Source: Anaeramoeba flamelloides
Lineage: Eukaryota > Metamonada > Anaeramoebidae
NCBI GenBank assembly: GCA_027625915.1
Contig: JANTQA010000029.1
Span: forward strand, 868,001-932,000
Direction of reading: 5' to 3'
Length of the DNA stretch: 64,000 nucleotides
Part shown: one piece after another, positions 20,848 to 33,600 of the stretch
Numbering within the stretch: the stretch's first letter is position 1
Layout: the number at the start of each line of letters is the position of its first letter
Translations under genes and position numbers: made by a program
Notes under the pieces: model-generated
The model's input: the letters and a program-made list of their open reading frames with translations, nothing else
Databases searched by the model: none
What the model was told of the DNA's origin: nothing

Positions 20848-21010
20848 TTGAAAAAAATGATTTTGAAAGGATACCTAAATTGTTCACAATAATTCTTAAA
20901 GTGTCATTTATTTCACAACCTAACCAAATCCCCAAACAACAGAAAAACCATTTTCTGATCAAATCAAAACATAAGTAAAAATTCAATATTTTATTCCCCT
21001 TTTAGAGGTA

Positions 21011-21138
21011 CAGCTGTTTTAGAAAAGTGTGTACCAAAACTTTTATTAGGTGTTGACTGAACTGATTAAAACATATGAATTAGACAGTTTTAAGCTATAC
21101 TTACAAAACTTCGAGTACACACTTTTTTAAAACAGCTA
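21011..21138. mobile_element. 128-bp MITE, CAGCTGTTTTA family, copy 1
   Basis: CAGCTGTTTTAGAAAAGTGT at the left and AAAAAAGTGTGTACTCGAAG (minus-strand reading of the right end, before TAAAACAGCTA) form inverted ends. It is nearly identical along its length to 36503-36630. It lies about 160 bp upstream of the PQQ-like start codon. No coding capacity. Confidence 0.8.
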
Positions 21139-21189
21139 TATGCAGATTATTTGTAAAGTTGCCATTCAACATTCTAATTGGGATATTGA

Positions 21190-21684
21190 TATAGAGTAGT
21201 GAAAAAAATACCGTACATGAAAAAAATCCAGGACAAGATTTTTAATTGTGAATATCAGTAAAATTATTGTGTAATTTCATTTATTTACAATCAAATTCCT
21301 TTTTTTAAGAATCGAACTTTTTCAATTATAACTCCCCCACTTATTAGAATGATGATTGATGAAATCACACTTGTTCAAAATACCATTCAATCAATCAAAA
21401 AACAAGAATAAAAATTATCATTTTCCAAACTCTAGTAAACCTCTATAAAACTCGATTGTTTTTCAAAAAAAGTTGATCAACATTAGGCTATCAAACAATT
21501 ACTCGAGTATTCTAGAGAAACCTTACTTTGATGGACTTTAGGTAGGTTTATTACTAATTTCATAATAAAATTGGTTATTTATAATAAGGATTTAATTGAA
21601 ATTATACAAAAATTTTACTAATAATCACAATTAAAAATCTTGTCCGGGATTTTTTTCATTTCCGGTATTTTTTTCCCAACTATA
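21190..21684. mobile_element. 495-bp MITE with about 57-bp terminal inverted repeats
   Basis: The left end ATAGAGTAGTGAAAAAAATA, then AAAAAAATCCAGGACAAG and ATTTTTAATTGTGA, is mirrored at the right by TCACAATTAAAAATCTTGTC, CGGGATTTTTTTCAT and GGTATTTTTTTCCCAACTAT. The arms are about 90% alike. The interior is A+T-rich with no reading frame, so any mobilisation would need an outside transposase. Confidence 0.8.
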
Positions 21685-23267
21685 TAATAATTTAAATTTA
21701 TCCATTTTAACAGTTTACAAATGTACTGTTGCTGAAATAATCTGTTCAGACTTGGTAAAATGAGTGTTTCAAATAAAAAGACAACATCTTTTTCTTTTAA
21801 ACATATACATTAAATGATCAATGAAACTGACAATAAAAAAAATTAATAAATACCATTTTGGTTTTTTAAAGTTCACCATTAAAATTGAAATTTTTGAAAA
21901 ATGAAGGGTCAAAGATAATATATTTAAAATTTTTAAAAGTTTTTAATCATTAAAAAAAACGAAAAATCAAAAAAATTTTGAAAAATTTTTCAAGCAAAAT
22001 TAATTAATTCTCTAAATAATGTAAAAGTTTCTCAAAATATCAAGAAATTTATCTTCAAAATTGATTTTTTATGGTAGTTATACCCTTGAACACTTAACTA
22101 GATGTTGTAGAACAAGAAAAATAAGGCAGTGATTTTATTTAATAAATAGGTTTTATGCTTTGAATACCAGAAGTATGGCCCAGTGTAAGGTTTTGAATCA
22201 AGAAATGTGTTATGGAAACTCTTCAAATTATTCAAAGAGTAAACTACTAAAACAGTACAGAGAAATTGGAAAATTTCAAATCTTTTCTATTTTGAATACC
22301 AAACAAGAAAGGCCACCTTTCAAATAAACTTGTTGAAGAGATGATTAAAAAATAAAAAAAATTCAAAATATATGTATAAAGATTTATTTTTTTCTTTTTC
22401 TGTTTAATTTATCTGAGAACAAAAAGGGTCTACTTGAATATCTCAAACTTTTATTTATTATTATTTAAAGACCAACTTTTTTATAAAATTATTTTTCAAA
22501 TTCTTAGACCAGTTATTGTTAAATGAAATTGTAATAAAGAGAATACTGTTTCAAAGATTAAAGTAAAACGTTTGAATTATTGAAATTATAAAAAAAATTA
22601 CAAAAATAATTTCAGCCAAATAAAAAAAAATATGAAAAATTTCCATTTCTTTTGGTTTTTATGGTTTGGAAAATAAATTGTCTTTAAAATCAAATAAATT
22701 CATCCAATAAATCTAGATTTATGAAAAATGATTCTAAAACCATCCTCTTTTCCCTAACTAAATCTTGAAATGGATGAATTTAATAAAAAACTGAATTTTA
22801 TAATAAATCTTTTAAAATTCTTTAGATAAGAAGGAATTTGTTTCTCAAAAATTTATTCATGAAAAAACCTACTTTACCGAACTAAAAATGAAAATTAATT
22901 AAAGAAGAAGCGATAGTATCAATTATTACAGATAAGATCAAGAAATAAATAATTTTTTTTTTCTTTTTTTTCTTTTTCTTTTTTTTTTTTTGATACTTTT
23001 TTTTTTTGGATATGATCATTTTGAAAAAACAAAAGATCTTCTAAAAGACAAATAATCACAAAGAAAATTGAAACTATGGAATGGTTTTATAAAATTTTGA
23101 AAATTTTTATAAAAAATCTTCTTGTTAAACTTTTTTTATTGAAATTCCAGTAATAAGAATTCCTTATTACTCATTTCAAATATTGTGGTTTACTTTTTTT
23201 TAGTTTTTTGAATTATTTTTTTTAATTTTTAAAAAAATGAAGTTTGGATATATCTACTTGTAATAAA
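21685..23267. other. Long A+T-rich spacer, nothing recognised
   Basis: Poly-A and poly-T tracts (for example 22950-23010) with no gene or matched repeat found by eye. Confidence 0.5.
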
Positions 23268-24357
23268 AAAGCACTATTTTTTTCTGATTAATATTTTTCT
23301 AAATCTAGCTTTATAACTAAATTCAATTAACCACTGTTATCAAATTTTTTAGTATAAAAACAATCTCAACTTTTGACCATTGAAAATATTTTTTTGAAAT
23401 TAACATTTACTTTTTTCTTTTTTTTTAGAAAAATTTAGTTGAGAAAATTGCGAAATCAAAGAATAAGCTAATATATTAAATTAAACTAGATTCCAAAAAT
23501 TTGGACACAGTTTAAACAGTTGAAAGAACATCTTTACTGTACTTTAAATTCAAATTGGAAAGAATTTTGATTTTACAAACAATTTCATTTTTTGTCTTTT
23601 TTGTTTTGTTTTCATTTCCTTTTTTGCAGTTACGTAATCTGTTTCATTAGATCTCGAAATTTTTTTTCAATGGTTGATAGAAGGTTAGTGTTGAGTTTGT
23701 TAAATTGGAAAATCAAATACAATTGGTAGATGGTATCTTATCATTTGATCGATCAACAATTGTTGGTGAAATTTCAACAAATTTACCAATACATTTTTTG
23801 TTCCGCTCGTTTCATTATTTTGGACACACCTGTTTTTATTTTTGAGTTTTAAATTTTTTTCTTTTGTTTGGATGAAAATGATTACTTATAAAAACATTAA
23901 TACCTTGTTTAGTTAAATGTGGTTTTATATTAGGTTTGGGAAAATACAATAAATTGGTTTTTTTTTTGCCTATTTTTGATTTTGGGTGTGTCCAAATTTT
24001 TGGAATGGGGTTTAGAATACTTTTCCAGTGAGTTTATCTTGTTTAACCTAACTTTTTTTTAATTTTACCATTTAAAAATAAAAAAATATTTGAAGACCAA
24101 ATTAGTCCCTTTTGCGAAAATAAAATTCTCATAATTTAGAATTTGTTTTAGTAAATGAGTTAAAATAAGATATTGTATATATAAATATACATAATTTCAA
24201 GTTTGAATTCAATCATTTTAGCAAAAAATGTTTTCAAGAAAAAGTTAAATGGAAACGTTATTGATTATAATTTTTTCATTTTGTTTTTTTAAATTTTTTA
24301 ATGGAAGGTATTTGATCAGTTTTCCATTTTTAGTGTTTTTTTGGTCTTAGGGGCATA
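23268..24357. repeat. Dispersed repeat copy 1 (copy 2 at 48059-48616), split by a MITE
   Basis: The two flanks of the MITE at 23484-24012 together match 48059-48616 at about 90%. The left flank runs AAGCACTATTTTTTTCTG to ATATTAAATTA; the right runs TTTCCAGTGAGTTT to GGGGCATAT. No coding frame is shared. It lies just downstream of the DBF4 gene. Confidence 0.85.
23484..24012. mobile_element. 529-bp mariner-like MITE with TA duplication and a known empty site
   Basis: The ends AACTAGATTCC(AAAAATTTGGACACA) and the inverted AACCCCATTCC(AAAAATTTGGACACA) match over 27 bp with few differences. TA flanks both sides (23482-23483 and 24013-24014). The paralogous locus at about 48269 reads AAATTAGAATATTTTTCC with a single TA, which is the unoccupied site. 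No transposase frame is present. Related copies are at 17541-19043 (split) and about 38990-39430 (inverted). TA target and TIR length fit Tc1/mariner, by inference. Confidence 0.9.
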
Positions 24358-24749
24358 TGTTTATAATAATTTAAAAGTGAATTATTAAAAAGAATTAAAA
24401 TTCAGTTGTTGTTTTATACAGAAGAATATAGATTTTTTTTTTTAAATTTATTATTTCAGGTTAGTCACAATTTTAGAAATGGGGATTATAATGATTATTA
24501 CAGAAAATCCCAAACCGTTTGTGCCTGAAATATTTCTTAATTAGATTTATTTGCTTTTCAACAAAAAAAAAAAAAAATACAAATTGAGATTAGTATAAAA
24601 TACTCCTCGGTGAAACATTCCCAAAAAGATATTAATTTTTTCAAATAACAAATAAATTATAAAAAAAAAATAAAAATATTGTTCAAGATTGATATTATTT
24701 GTTAATCTACAAAAAATGAAGAAAATATAAACAAATCTTAATTTTGAAA
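24358..24749. other. Downstream flank of the DBF4 gene
   Basis: A+T-rich; no repeat partner or gene recognised. Confidence 0.5.
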
Positions 24750-26377
24750 TTAATTTTTATTTTTTCTTGGTTTTTTTCTTTTTCGGTTATTTTTTGGTTG
24801 AAAGCCAGTTGCAAAAACATCATCAGAATCTTCTAACATTTCTTGATCCTTCCTATTAAGAGAATCATCAAAAATGATTATTGGCTCTATTTTTTTTTTT
24901 GTAATTTCAGTTTCATCTATAAGAGGGTAAATATGATTCTGATAATTTGGTGAATACCATTCATCAACCCGATCTGTTAAAGTTAAAAATGTTGCTGTTG
25001 TTGTTGTATTAAAATTCTTATAGTTAATATTCGTAATAGTCTTGGAGTTTGTATTCGCAGTGATGTTATTGTTTATATTAATTTTCAAATTGTTATTTGT
25101 TATTGTTGTTGGGCAATTAAAATCATAATTGATATTTGTAGAAAGTGGGGTTTCTTCACATAGTAAGGATAAAGAAGGAGATAATAAATTTTTATTGTTA
25201 TCATTTTCTTTCTTCTTTTCCCGGTTCGTTTTCTGTAAATTTTCAATTATTAATTTCTTTTCATTCTGAAACATGTTTTCAATTTTTTCAATAAAATTAT
25301 CTGCCTTCTCAAAGCTTTTGGAATTTTTACAAAATCTTTGATGTTCTTTGCTTTGGCAATGATTTTCAAAGTTCGAGTATTTAACTTTACAATTCTCACA
25401 ATAACCACTCCCTTTGATCTTTCTTCTTCTTTTTTTGTGTTTTAGTCTTCTTTTCTGTCTTAACTTCCGTTCCTGTCCAGGTTCCCCAATCACTTGTCCA
25501 AGGTTATACAATCTTCGAGAAGAACGTTGTTGTAGAAAAAACGAGGTTGTTTTAATTTTATTTTGTGGAAACCTTTTTTTAATGGGTCGGTAGTCTGATT
25601 GCTTGTCTTCAATTCGGATATAGATAGAGTTTTTGTTGACTATTTGAAGTTTCTTTTTTTGGGTTTGGAGACTATTTCGATTGTTGTTTATGTTTGTTGT
25701 GTTCATTTTGATTTTTAGGATGGATCTTCTTTTATTAGCGTTTTGAAGAATCTTTGTTTTTTTTTGGGTTTTTGTATTTGTGCTTCGTTTGCCATTTAAT
25801 AATTTTGTTTTTGAAAAAAGTGGAGTTGTGTTTGTAAGAGAGTCAAACGCATTTCTTCTTGTTTGGTGAGCTGTCCTTTCTTTTTCTCTTTCTCGTTGAT
25901 TGTTTTTGGTTTTATAATTGTTATTTTTTAGCGGATCATATAAATTGAACCATTTTTGAATACAACAAACACTCACAATACGTGATCCAAATTTACGGGC
26001 TTTGTTAATGTTAAATATTTTTTGTGCTTTTTGTTTGTGGTTTGGTATCAAGAAAAAGGTAATTTTTTGTAAATTTAGATTGAAAATAAACAATAAAGGA
26101 ATTCATTTTTTTTTAAACCGAGAAAAAGGTTCTTACAAAATAAAACTGGCAAGGGTAAAGGAGTTTTGCTTAATTGTTTTTTAGGGCTTTGGGAATTCGT
26201 TTTACAAGTTGAAGAAATGATGTTTTTTGGTTGATCAGTAATGAAATATTTTACTGATCGATTTAGTGCTGTATTTATCTGCGCACCCCTTAATTTCAGT
26301 TGCTTTTTAATTTTTTGTTGGATCATTGGATGAGAAATGTCCAAATAAAATATCTTTTCTGTTAAACGTTTCGCCAT
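24750..26377 (-). CDS. DBF4: DBF4 homologue, regulatory subunit of CDC7 kinase
   Basis: Two exons, 26377-26137 and 26026-24750, separated by a 110-bp intron (GTAAGA...AAG, phase 1), give 505 aa. All three DBF4 signatures are visible. Motif N, a BRCT-like start, is EKIFYLDISHP ... VKYFITDQP (about residues 7-51), continued after the intron by ARKFGSRIVSVCCIQKWF. Motif M is YIRIEDKQSDYRPIKKRF (about 216-233). Motif C is a CCHH zinc finger, GYCENCKVKYSNFENHCQSKEHQRFC, with Cys290, Cys293, His303 and His309. DBF4 binds and activates CDC7, which phosphorylates MCM helicase to fire origins. Motifs M and C make the kinase contact and motif N is the Rad53/chromatin module in yeast. The linkers are Lys/Asn/Thr-rich, as elsewhere here. 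The splice site is inferred from phase and motif continuity. Confidence 0.9.
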
Positions 26378-27300
26378 ATTTCTTGTTTATTTAAAATGAT
26401 CAAATTTAAATTGGCAAAAAGGATTTTAATTAAAAAAGATTTTTTTAAAAAAATGAAAGTATTAAATTTTTTTTTTAAGGGACGATAATTTTCATAGATT
26501 TGGTTATCAACAAAGTCTATTGTAATACTCAGTGTAAATTCGATAATCAAAGTATTCAAGAATTGTGGGTCAATGACATTAGTATGCCAGGACTCAAATT
26601 GTTCTAAAAAATTCTCTTATAAATAGTTTTTCCACAATAAATTATTACCTTTTTTACTTATAATCAAGATTAAAAAGTATTTTTTAAAAGATTTTTGATT
26701 AAATTTCTTTTCAAAATCTAAAAATAGAAAATCAAAATAATAGTAGTCAAGTGTCTAATAATTAATCATATGTAGAACTTATTAAAAGGTAAACTATTTT
26801 TCATTTTTTTAATTTCAAAAATTAACTCAATAATCTAACAACATACAATCCAAAGGTTGAATAGTAAAGTTTCCTTTCTATAAAGTTAATTTTAAAATCA
26901 AAATATTTCCATGCTTTGAGAAATAATTAGTCAATAGATTTATATTTCCAATACATTTCGAATATTTGAGAAATAATTAGAATTGTTTAATAACTAATCG
27001 AATTATTGCAGATACAATTTAATAAAGAAATTATTAACCAAGGTAATTTGAATAATGATAATTCAACCTTTTAATGTGTCTCAAAATGCATATTTTTTTC
27101 TGAAATTCTTGGATTTTTTACTAATAAATAGATCATTTTTAATTGAAGAGAGATCAACAATTATTACTACTTTACTAATTGGATTTTTTAGAGACATTTG
27201 AAGCATGGAGCACTAATGCAATTTACACCTTATAACAATTTACTTTAATCTTAGACTTCTCATTGATAGAGGCACATTCCTTAAATACCAAAAATAAAAA
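26378..27300. other. Spacer between DBF4 start and a LINE fragment
   Basis: The start of DBF4 and its presumed promoter lie at the left. The rest is A+T-rich with short weak inverted pieces (AGGTTGAAT near 26855; ATTCAACCTT near 27061) but no definable element. Confidence 0.45.
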
Positions 27301-27309
27301 AAAAAATTA

Positions 27310-28790
27310 AAAATTTTTGCTGGAATCCAAGATTCTTGGGATTTAGTTTCAAAAAATCAGTTTGGTTTTAAGAAGAAATTTAATACCAGAATTGTAGTTT
27401 TAAATTTATTAAATGAATATCAAAAGTTAAAAAATGAATTCAAAAATGGAGATATTAATATTTTTACAATAGATATCCAAAAATGTTTTGACTCTATACA
27501 TCATTCATTGATTTATTATTCAATTAAAAAATTTATTAAAAATGAAATTATTGTAAAATATCTATTTGCATATTATTCAAAAGAAGGAATCGGTGTTTAT
27601 CAAGGAGATCCATTATCTCCTTTATTATTTGGATTTATTACTCATTTTCTCTTAGAAAAAAATTAAACCATTAGCAATACATGTTCAGATGTTTGAAGAT
27701 GATCTAATTTTGCTTATGAAAGGATCATTGATAGAAATAAATTTTCAACAAGAAAAAATCTTTAAAATTATAAAAGATTTTGAAATGAAACATAACAATG
27801 ATAAAACCATAAAAACTTTAATCACAAAGGAAATTTTATATCTTGGTATTTGGCTGGATAAAAAAACTCATTTAAGGTTTAATCTTGAGAAAGTTAAGAC
27901 CAATTTCAAAAAGTTAATCAATATCTTACAACAAAAAAAATTTTCTAATGGATTAAAAATTCATATTTTTAAAGCTGTATTACATAGTCAACTTTTATAT
28001 GGATTAGAAATATTTGATTTAACAAAAAAAGATTTTAAAGATATTGATACTTGGATTAATAAAAAAAATTACAAAATTTTTATTAATTAACCCATACTCT
28101 CCCAGGCCCATTTATAAAACTGAAGCAAAAATTGATCCTGTTAGAATAACAATATATAAAAGAAGATTTAAGTTAATACAAAAATTAAAAACCCTTGGTT
28201 TTGATGAATTAATTAATTATCTACCTTTTCGAGAAAAAGAATTTGAAAATATTAACTTACCATCAAATAACTTTTAAGAATTAGAAATTGAATTGGATAA
28301 ATTCAGAATTAATCAATTAGAAAATAACTCAAGCTGGAAAGTCCAAAAATATTTAAAAATTATCTAAATAAATAACACAATAAACAAACAACAAAGATAT
28401 TTAAAATGGAAGGGTTCAACTTCAATTTTATAACTCAGAAATTTTACAAATTATTTAAATAGATACTCTTATGTTATGAATAAAAATAAATCAAAATATT
28501 GTGAGATATGTAAAAAAATAAATAATTTAGATATCCTTAAAGATTTGGACCATTTTCTATAGAATTACTCAGCCTATGAAAATAATCGTAAAATCTGGAT
28601 ATCTGAATTAAAAAATATAAATATATCTAATATATTAAAAAATAATAATATTTTCAATATTATTATAAAAAAAGATTCATCAAGTTTATTAGCCTGTGTG
28701 GGTAATAAACTTATCTTTGAGTCTTTAATAAGATTCCTAAATAAAAATTTAGGAATTCGGACACACAAGACGAGCTAATAACTCCTCCCT
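27310..28790 (+). mobile_element. LINE copy C: reverse transcriptase to C-terminus, 5'-truncated
   Basis: The plus strand opens within the RT domain: WDLVSKNQFGFKKKF (RT block 2), DIQKCFDSIHHSLIYY (block A), GVYQGDPLSPLLF (block B), then QMFEDDLILLMKG (block C). Block C reads FEDD where FADD is the usual form. The thumb-like LGIWLDKKTHLRFNLEKVK, the LLYGLEIFDLTKKDF segment and a cysteine-knuckle region (CEICKKINN...LDHFL) follow. The C-terminus differs from copies A, B and E (ends LNKNLGIRTHKTS), so this is a related but distinct subfamily. Several frame breaks show it is inactive. The upstream RT part and endonuclease are missing. Confidence 0.88.
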
Positions 28791-29132
28791 TAAATAATAA
28801 AAAATAAAAAAAAAAAATTAAAAATTTTTAATTAATCAGCAAAACAAAAAAGAAAAATATTAAAATGTTTTATATTATTTTGAGAAGAGTTTTAATAAAG
28901 TTTAAAAAATGAAATAGCCAAATAAATATTTCTGAAAAAAAAAAAATAAAAAGTAAAAGAGTTTAAAAATAAGAGAATTTTTGAAGCAAAAAAAAAAATA
29001 AAATAACCCTTGAATGCACAACATAAAAGAGCAAAAGTTACCAAGTCAAACATAATAAATATAATAATTTTTAATAAAAAGGAATAAATAAAAAAATCAA
29101 TCATTCTTCTGGAATCTTTTTATTTTTCCACT
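28791..29132. other. A-rich spacer after the LINE
   Basis: Poly-A-rich sequence, possibly including the LINE tail (28798-28830). A minus-strand open stretch at 28892-29104 is A/T-driven and not credible. Confidence 0.5.
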
Positions 29133-30602
29133 TTATTTTTTTTTTTCAATTTTTTGAATATGCTTTTTTATTATATTTGGACTATCAAAGGAAGACAATC
29201 GCTTTATTTTTTTTTCAATACTTTTTTTTTGTTTATTATAATACTGTATAATAAAATCAGCATCTTGTTCATTAGCACATTGTATCATTATTTTTTCCTC
29301 GTTTTCAATTAATTGGATTCTTTTTTTTTTCAAGTTGTGCCTTAGCATTCTTAAGCTTTGTATTTTATAGAATGTTTTTTCATCATCATCAGTACGACTA
29401 TTAATTTTTTTAATAACTCGAAAACCTTTAGTTTCGACAATAATTAGCCCACGTATAGTTTTTTTTTTAGCTGATATAATTTTAATTTTGAATGAAGGAT
29501 AATTATTTTTTTTAATATCTTTCATAGTTTGTTGGAATTTTTTACCCTTTTCAATTGATGAAAAATAAACATCATGATTAATTTTCTTTTTTTTAGTTTT
29601 TTTGTTTTTGATAATATCTTTTTGAATTTCAATTCGATATAAGGTTTCTTTTTTTGGATGTGAAAGAACTCTGAAATTTAAATCAATTGGGCTATTTAAT
29701 AAGGTTTTTTTATCTGTTTTTATTTTTATTTGATTTTTATTTAAATTTATTAATACTTTTGCATTAATTTTTGTTTCCTTTGATATTTGATACTCAATAT
29801 TGTATTCAAGCTTTTCTTTTTTGTCTTTTTCAGTTTTTTTATCTTTATCAGAAGTTTTGTCAGATTTTTCTTTTTCAGATTCACTCGATTTCTCTGAATT
29901 TGACTTTCCAGATCCTTGATCAGATTTATCAGAAGTTTTGTCAGATTTTTTTTCTTTATCAGAAGTTTTATCGGATTTATCAGATTGTTCTTTTTCAGAT
30001 TTATCAGATTTATCTGAATTAGATTTTCCAGATCCTTGATCAGATTTCTCAGACTTTGACTTTTCAGATCCTTGATCAGATTTCTCAGAAGTTTTATCAG
30101 ATTTATCAGATTTTTCTTTTTCAGATTGATCAGATTTTTCAGAAGTTTTATCGGATTTATCATTATCAGAAGTTTTATCGGATTTATCAGATTGTTCATT
30201 TTCAGCTTCACTCGATTTCTCTGAATTAGATTTTCCAGATCCTTGATCAGATTTTTCTTTTTCAGATTGATCAGATTTTTCAGAAGTTTTATCGGATTTA
30301 TCAGATTTTTCTTTTTCTGATTCACTAGATTTATCTGAATTAGATTTTTCAGATCCTTGATCAGATTTTTCAGAAGTTTTATCAGATTTTTCTTTATCAG
30401 ATTCACCAGATTCACCAGATTTCTCAGACTTTGACTTTTCTTCTTGATCATATTTTTCATTCTTTTCTAATTGATCTGAAATTGTCTTTGGTTTATCAGA
30501 TTCTTCATTAGAATCATTTTCAGAACCAGAATTTGAATTTGAATTATTATCTGAACCAGAGGATGGACCAGAACCAGAGCCAGAGCCAGAGCCAGAACCC
30601 GG

Positions 30603-30670
<68 letters not shown>

Positions 30671-33600
30671 TTGAATAGCTATCATCAGATTGAAGCTTTG
30701 TATATTTAAGAATAAGCTTTCGAATTTGTGATTCTAAAATGAAACGATCTTTTTTAGTTTTCAAGCGAATGGTAAAATTTTTATTGTCGATTGTAATTCT
30801 TGCACATTTTGGATCTTCGGTACTTTTAGCGAAATTTATACTTTGATCTGGATTAAATGTATACTCTTTTCCATTAATCAAAATGATAATTTGATCTGAT
30901 TTTGAAATTTTAATGTAGCCCTTTTCTTCTTTTTTGTCTTTTTCGCTTTCCTTTGATAAATTTGTAACTGTTGTGAATCTAAATTTAGATTTATCTACAT
31001 TATTATCTTTACCCTTCTTATCTTTTTTCTTTACATTTGATTTCTTATTTGGTTTATCTGATTTTGCGAGGGAACTAGAAGGCAATTTATAATCTTGGAT
31101 TAAATTAATTAAATTTTCTATATCATTGATATTATCAAATTCAATATTTATTTCTTTGTCACTATTTGAGATAGTGGATATCATGATTATGGTATCTGAA
31201 TTTTTGTTTTTTTTAATTGTTATTTCTTTTAATTTTAATTTATAAATTTTGTTGTCTGAGGTTGATAAATGTAAAGTATCTTTTTTAATTTTTCCAATTA
31301 TTTTATTAATTGGTTTTAAAGAAGAATTTAATTGAATTGCTGAGAAATCTTGATTTTCACCAGGCATCATACTTTCTCTTCTCATTATTGGCAACAATTT
31401 ACTATTTTTTAATTTTGAGTTTTCTTTTTTCTTAGCTTCAAGGTCTCTTTTTTTATCTTTCTTTTTTTGTTTCTTTTTCTTTTTCTCTTCCGTTCCATGT
31501 CTCTTCCCCTTCCCCTTCCCCTTCCCCTTCTCATCCCCATTTCCCTTCTCTTTTTCCTTCTCCTTCTCCTTCTCCTTCTCCTTCTCCTTTTTCTTCATGT
31601 TGTCCTTTTTCTTATTTTTTAACTTTTTCTTTTTCTTTTTATTCTTATCCCTTTTGCTTATTGTGGTTGTCTCATTATCATTCTTTTTCTTTCGTCTTTT
31701 TTTTGATTGATTTTTTTCAATCATTGAAAGGAAATTTTCTTTATTTGTGGAATTTTTAAATTTAATAACAGATGTAAAATCATTTCCAATATCAATTGTT
31801 ATCATATTTTTATTATTCTCATCATCATCTTTACTCTTAATTCTTATTGAATTAATTTTCAAATTATTTTCAATTATTTGATTCTTTTCAAAAATTTGAA
31901 GAATAATTATTTTTTTATCAATCATAATTAAATTACCATAATCTTGATTAACTTCTTTTTCGTTTTTAAATTGCAATCGTTTAATTAAATATTGCTTTCT
32001 TGGCGTAAATTTATTTTCTATTTTATTATATGTTAATAAATTATTAAAAATAAAAACAAATGCATTTCTTAGAGATTCATTTTCAAAATTTATTAAATAC
32101 TGTTTTTTCGACTTATTAATGATTTTGATGTTTGTTGAGGATTTATTAGATTTTAGTAGTTCAATTTTATTAATGAAATCTCTAAAAAGTATCTTCTTAT
32201 CTTGATTAATACTTTGTATTTTAATTTCATAGAAATTTAAATGGAGTATATATTTATTTGAATCTGATTCGATTTGAAAAGAATTGTACAAATCAACCTC
32301 CTGAGTTAAATTCAAACTTTCTTTTTGGTAATATAAGAAAGAATCTTTAAAATTCTTTAATGAATCCAATGTAGGAACTTTTATTATTAAATATTTACCA
32401 TTCAAGAATTGTAATCTACACAAATAATAAAATTTTTCTTTTTCCTTTAATTCTTCTAAATTTTTATCAACGTTTTCCCTTTCCTTTCTTTTCTTTTTAC
32501 CAATTTTTATTAATTTTGATGTTTTTAAATGGAAAGTATTAAATGTTTTTGTATCATCAATTATTATAATATTATTATTTTTAAAGCAAATTAAACAGTT
32601 TCCCCATTGATCATTATTATTTCCACCCTTCTTCTCCTTCTCCTTCTCCTTCTCCTTCTCCTTCTTCTTTTTCTTTTTCGTTTTCTGAATATTTTTTGAT
32701 TTTTTATTAAGTTCTTGTGTTAGATTTAAATATGAAATGCATTTATAATTAAATCGATCTTGAAATATCTTTTTTTTCTTCATCTTATCTAAAAATTGTT
32801 TTCTTTGCTTGAAAAAAAATTCAACAAATTTATTCCTCAAACTAAAGGTTTTAAATGCTAGATAAATACTATATTGATTACCTATTTCAATTGAAGCAAC
32901 ATGTTTCAATCTTTTCAATTTAATACATTTTGTCCATTCGTGATATTCTGAAGTATAAAGATGATATTTTGTTTGAATATTAAAAAAATCATTTTCAATA
33001 ATTGCTCTTGCTGATATTCTATTCGCACTGCCCTTTAAACAAACCTTGCATTCATATAATATTTCGTTACTATTTCTAAGTTTTGAAATATTAAGATTCT
33101 CATTCTCATCATCATTCTCATCATCATTCTCATCATCATTTTCATTCTCATTCTCATTTTCATTTTCATTTTCATTTTCATTTTCATTTTCATTTTTTAA
33201 AATTAATGATTTTTTCAATTCAAAATCCAAAATAAATCCAACTCGTTGTTCAAAACTTTTAAATCCAATAAAAATCATATTATATTCATCTATATTAAAT
33301 CTTCCAGTTAAAGAAGTAGCATCCATAAAAAACGATCTTGAATAAAGACTATATTTTCTGTATATTTTAAAATTATTAAAATTTAAAGAAAAATAATTTT
33401 CAAATAAATTAATTTGAATTAATTTTTCTGGAAAACCAAAAGAATTAAACAATGTTAAGAAATAAGTTGATTTTTTTGGTGAATAAAGCGACAAATCTCT
33501 AAATATTTCTAAGTTATCTATTTTGTTTAACCTTTCATTTTCATCAAAATTCGATTTTAAATCGAAATTTTCTTCGTTAGGATTGATAGAAAATTGTGAA

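Noticed and set aside
29750-30685. Additional minus-strand frames and a plus-strand frame within the giant gene
   Set aside because: They arise from the simple repeats read in other frames (Asn/Leu/Ile or Leu/Val runs) and have no start context or domain.
33046-33345. Plus-strand Ser/Phe-rich frame
   Set aside because: It is the complement of the Glu-Asn repeat of the giant gene.
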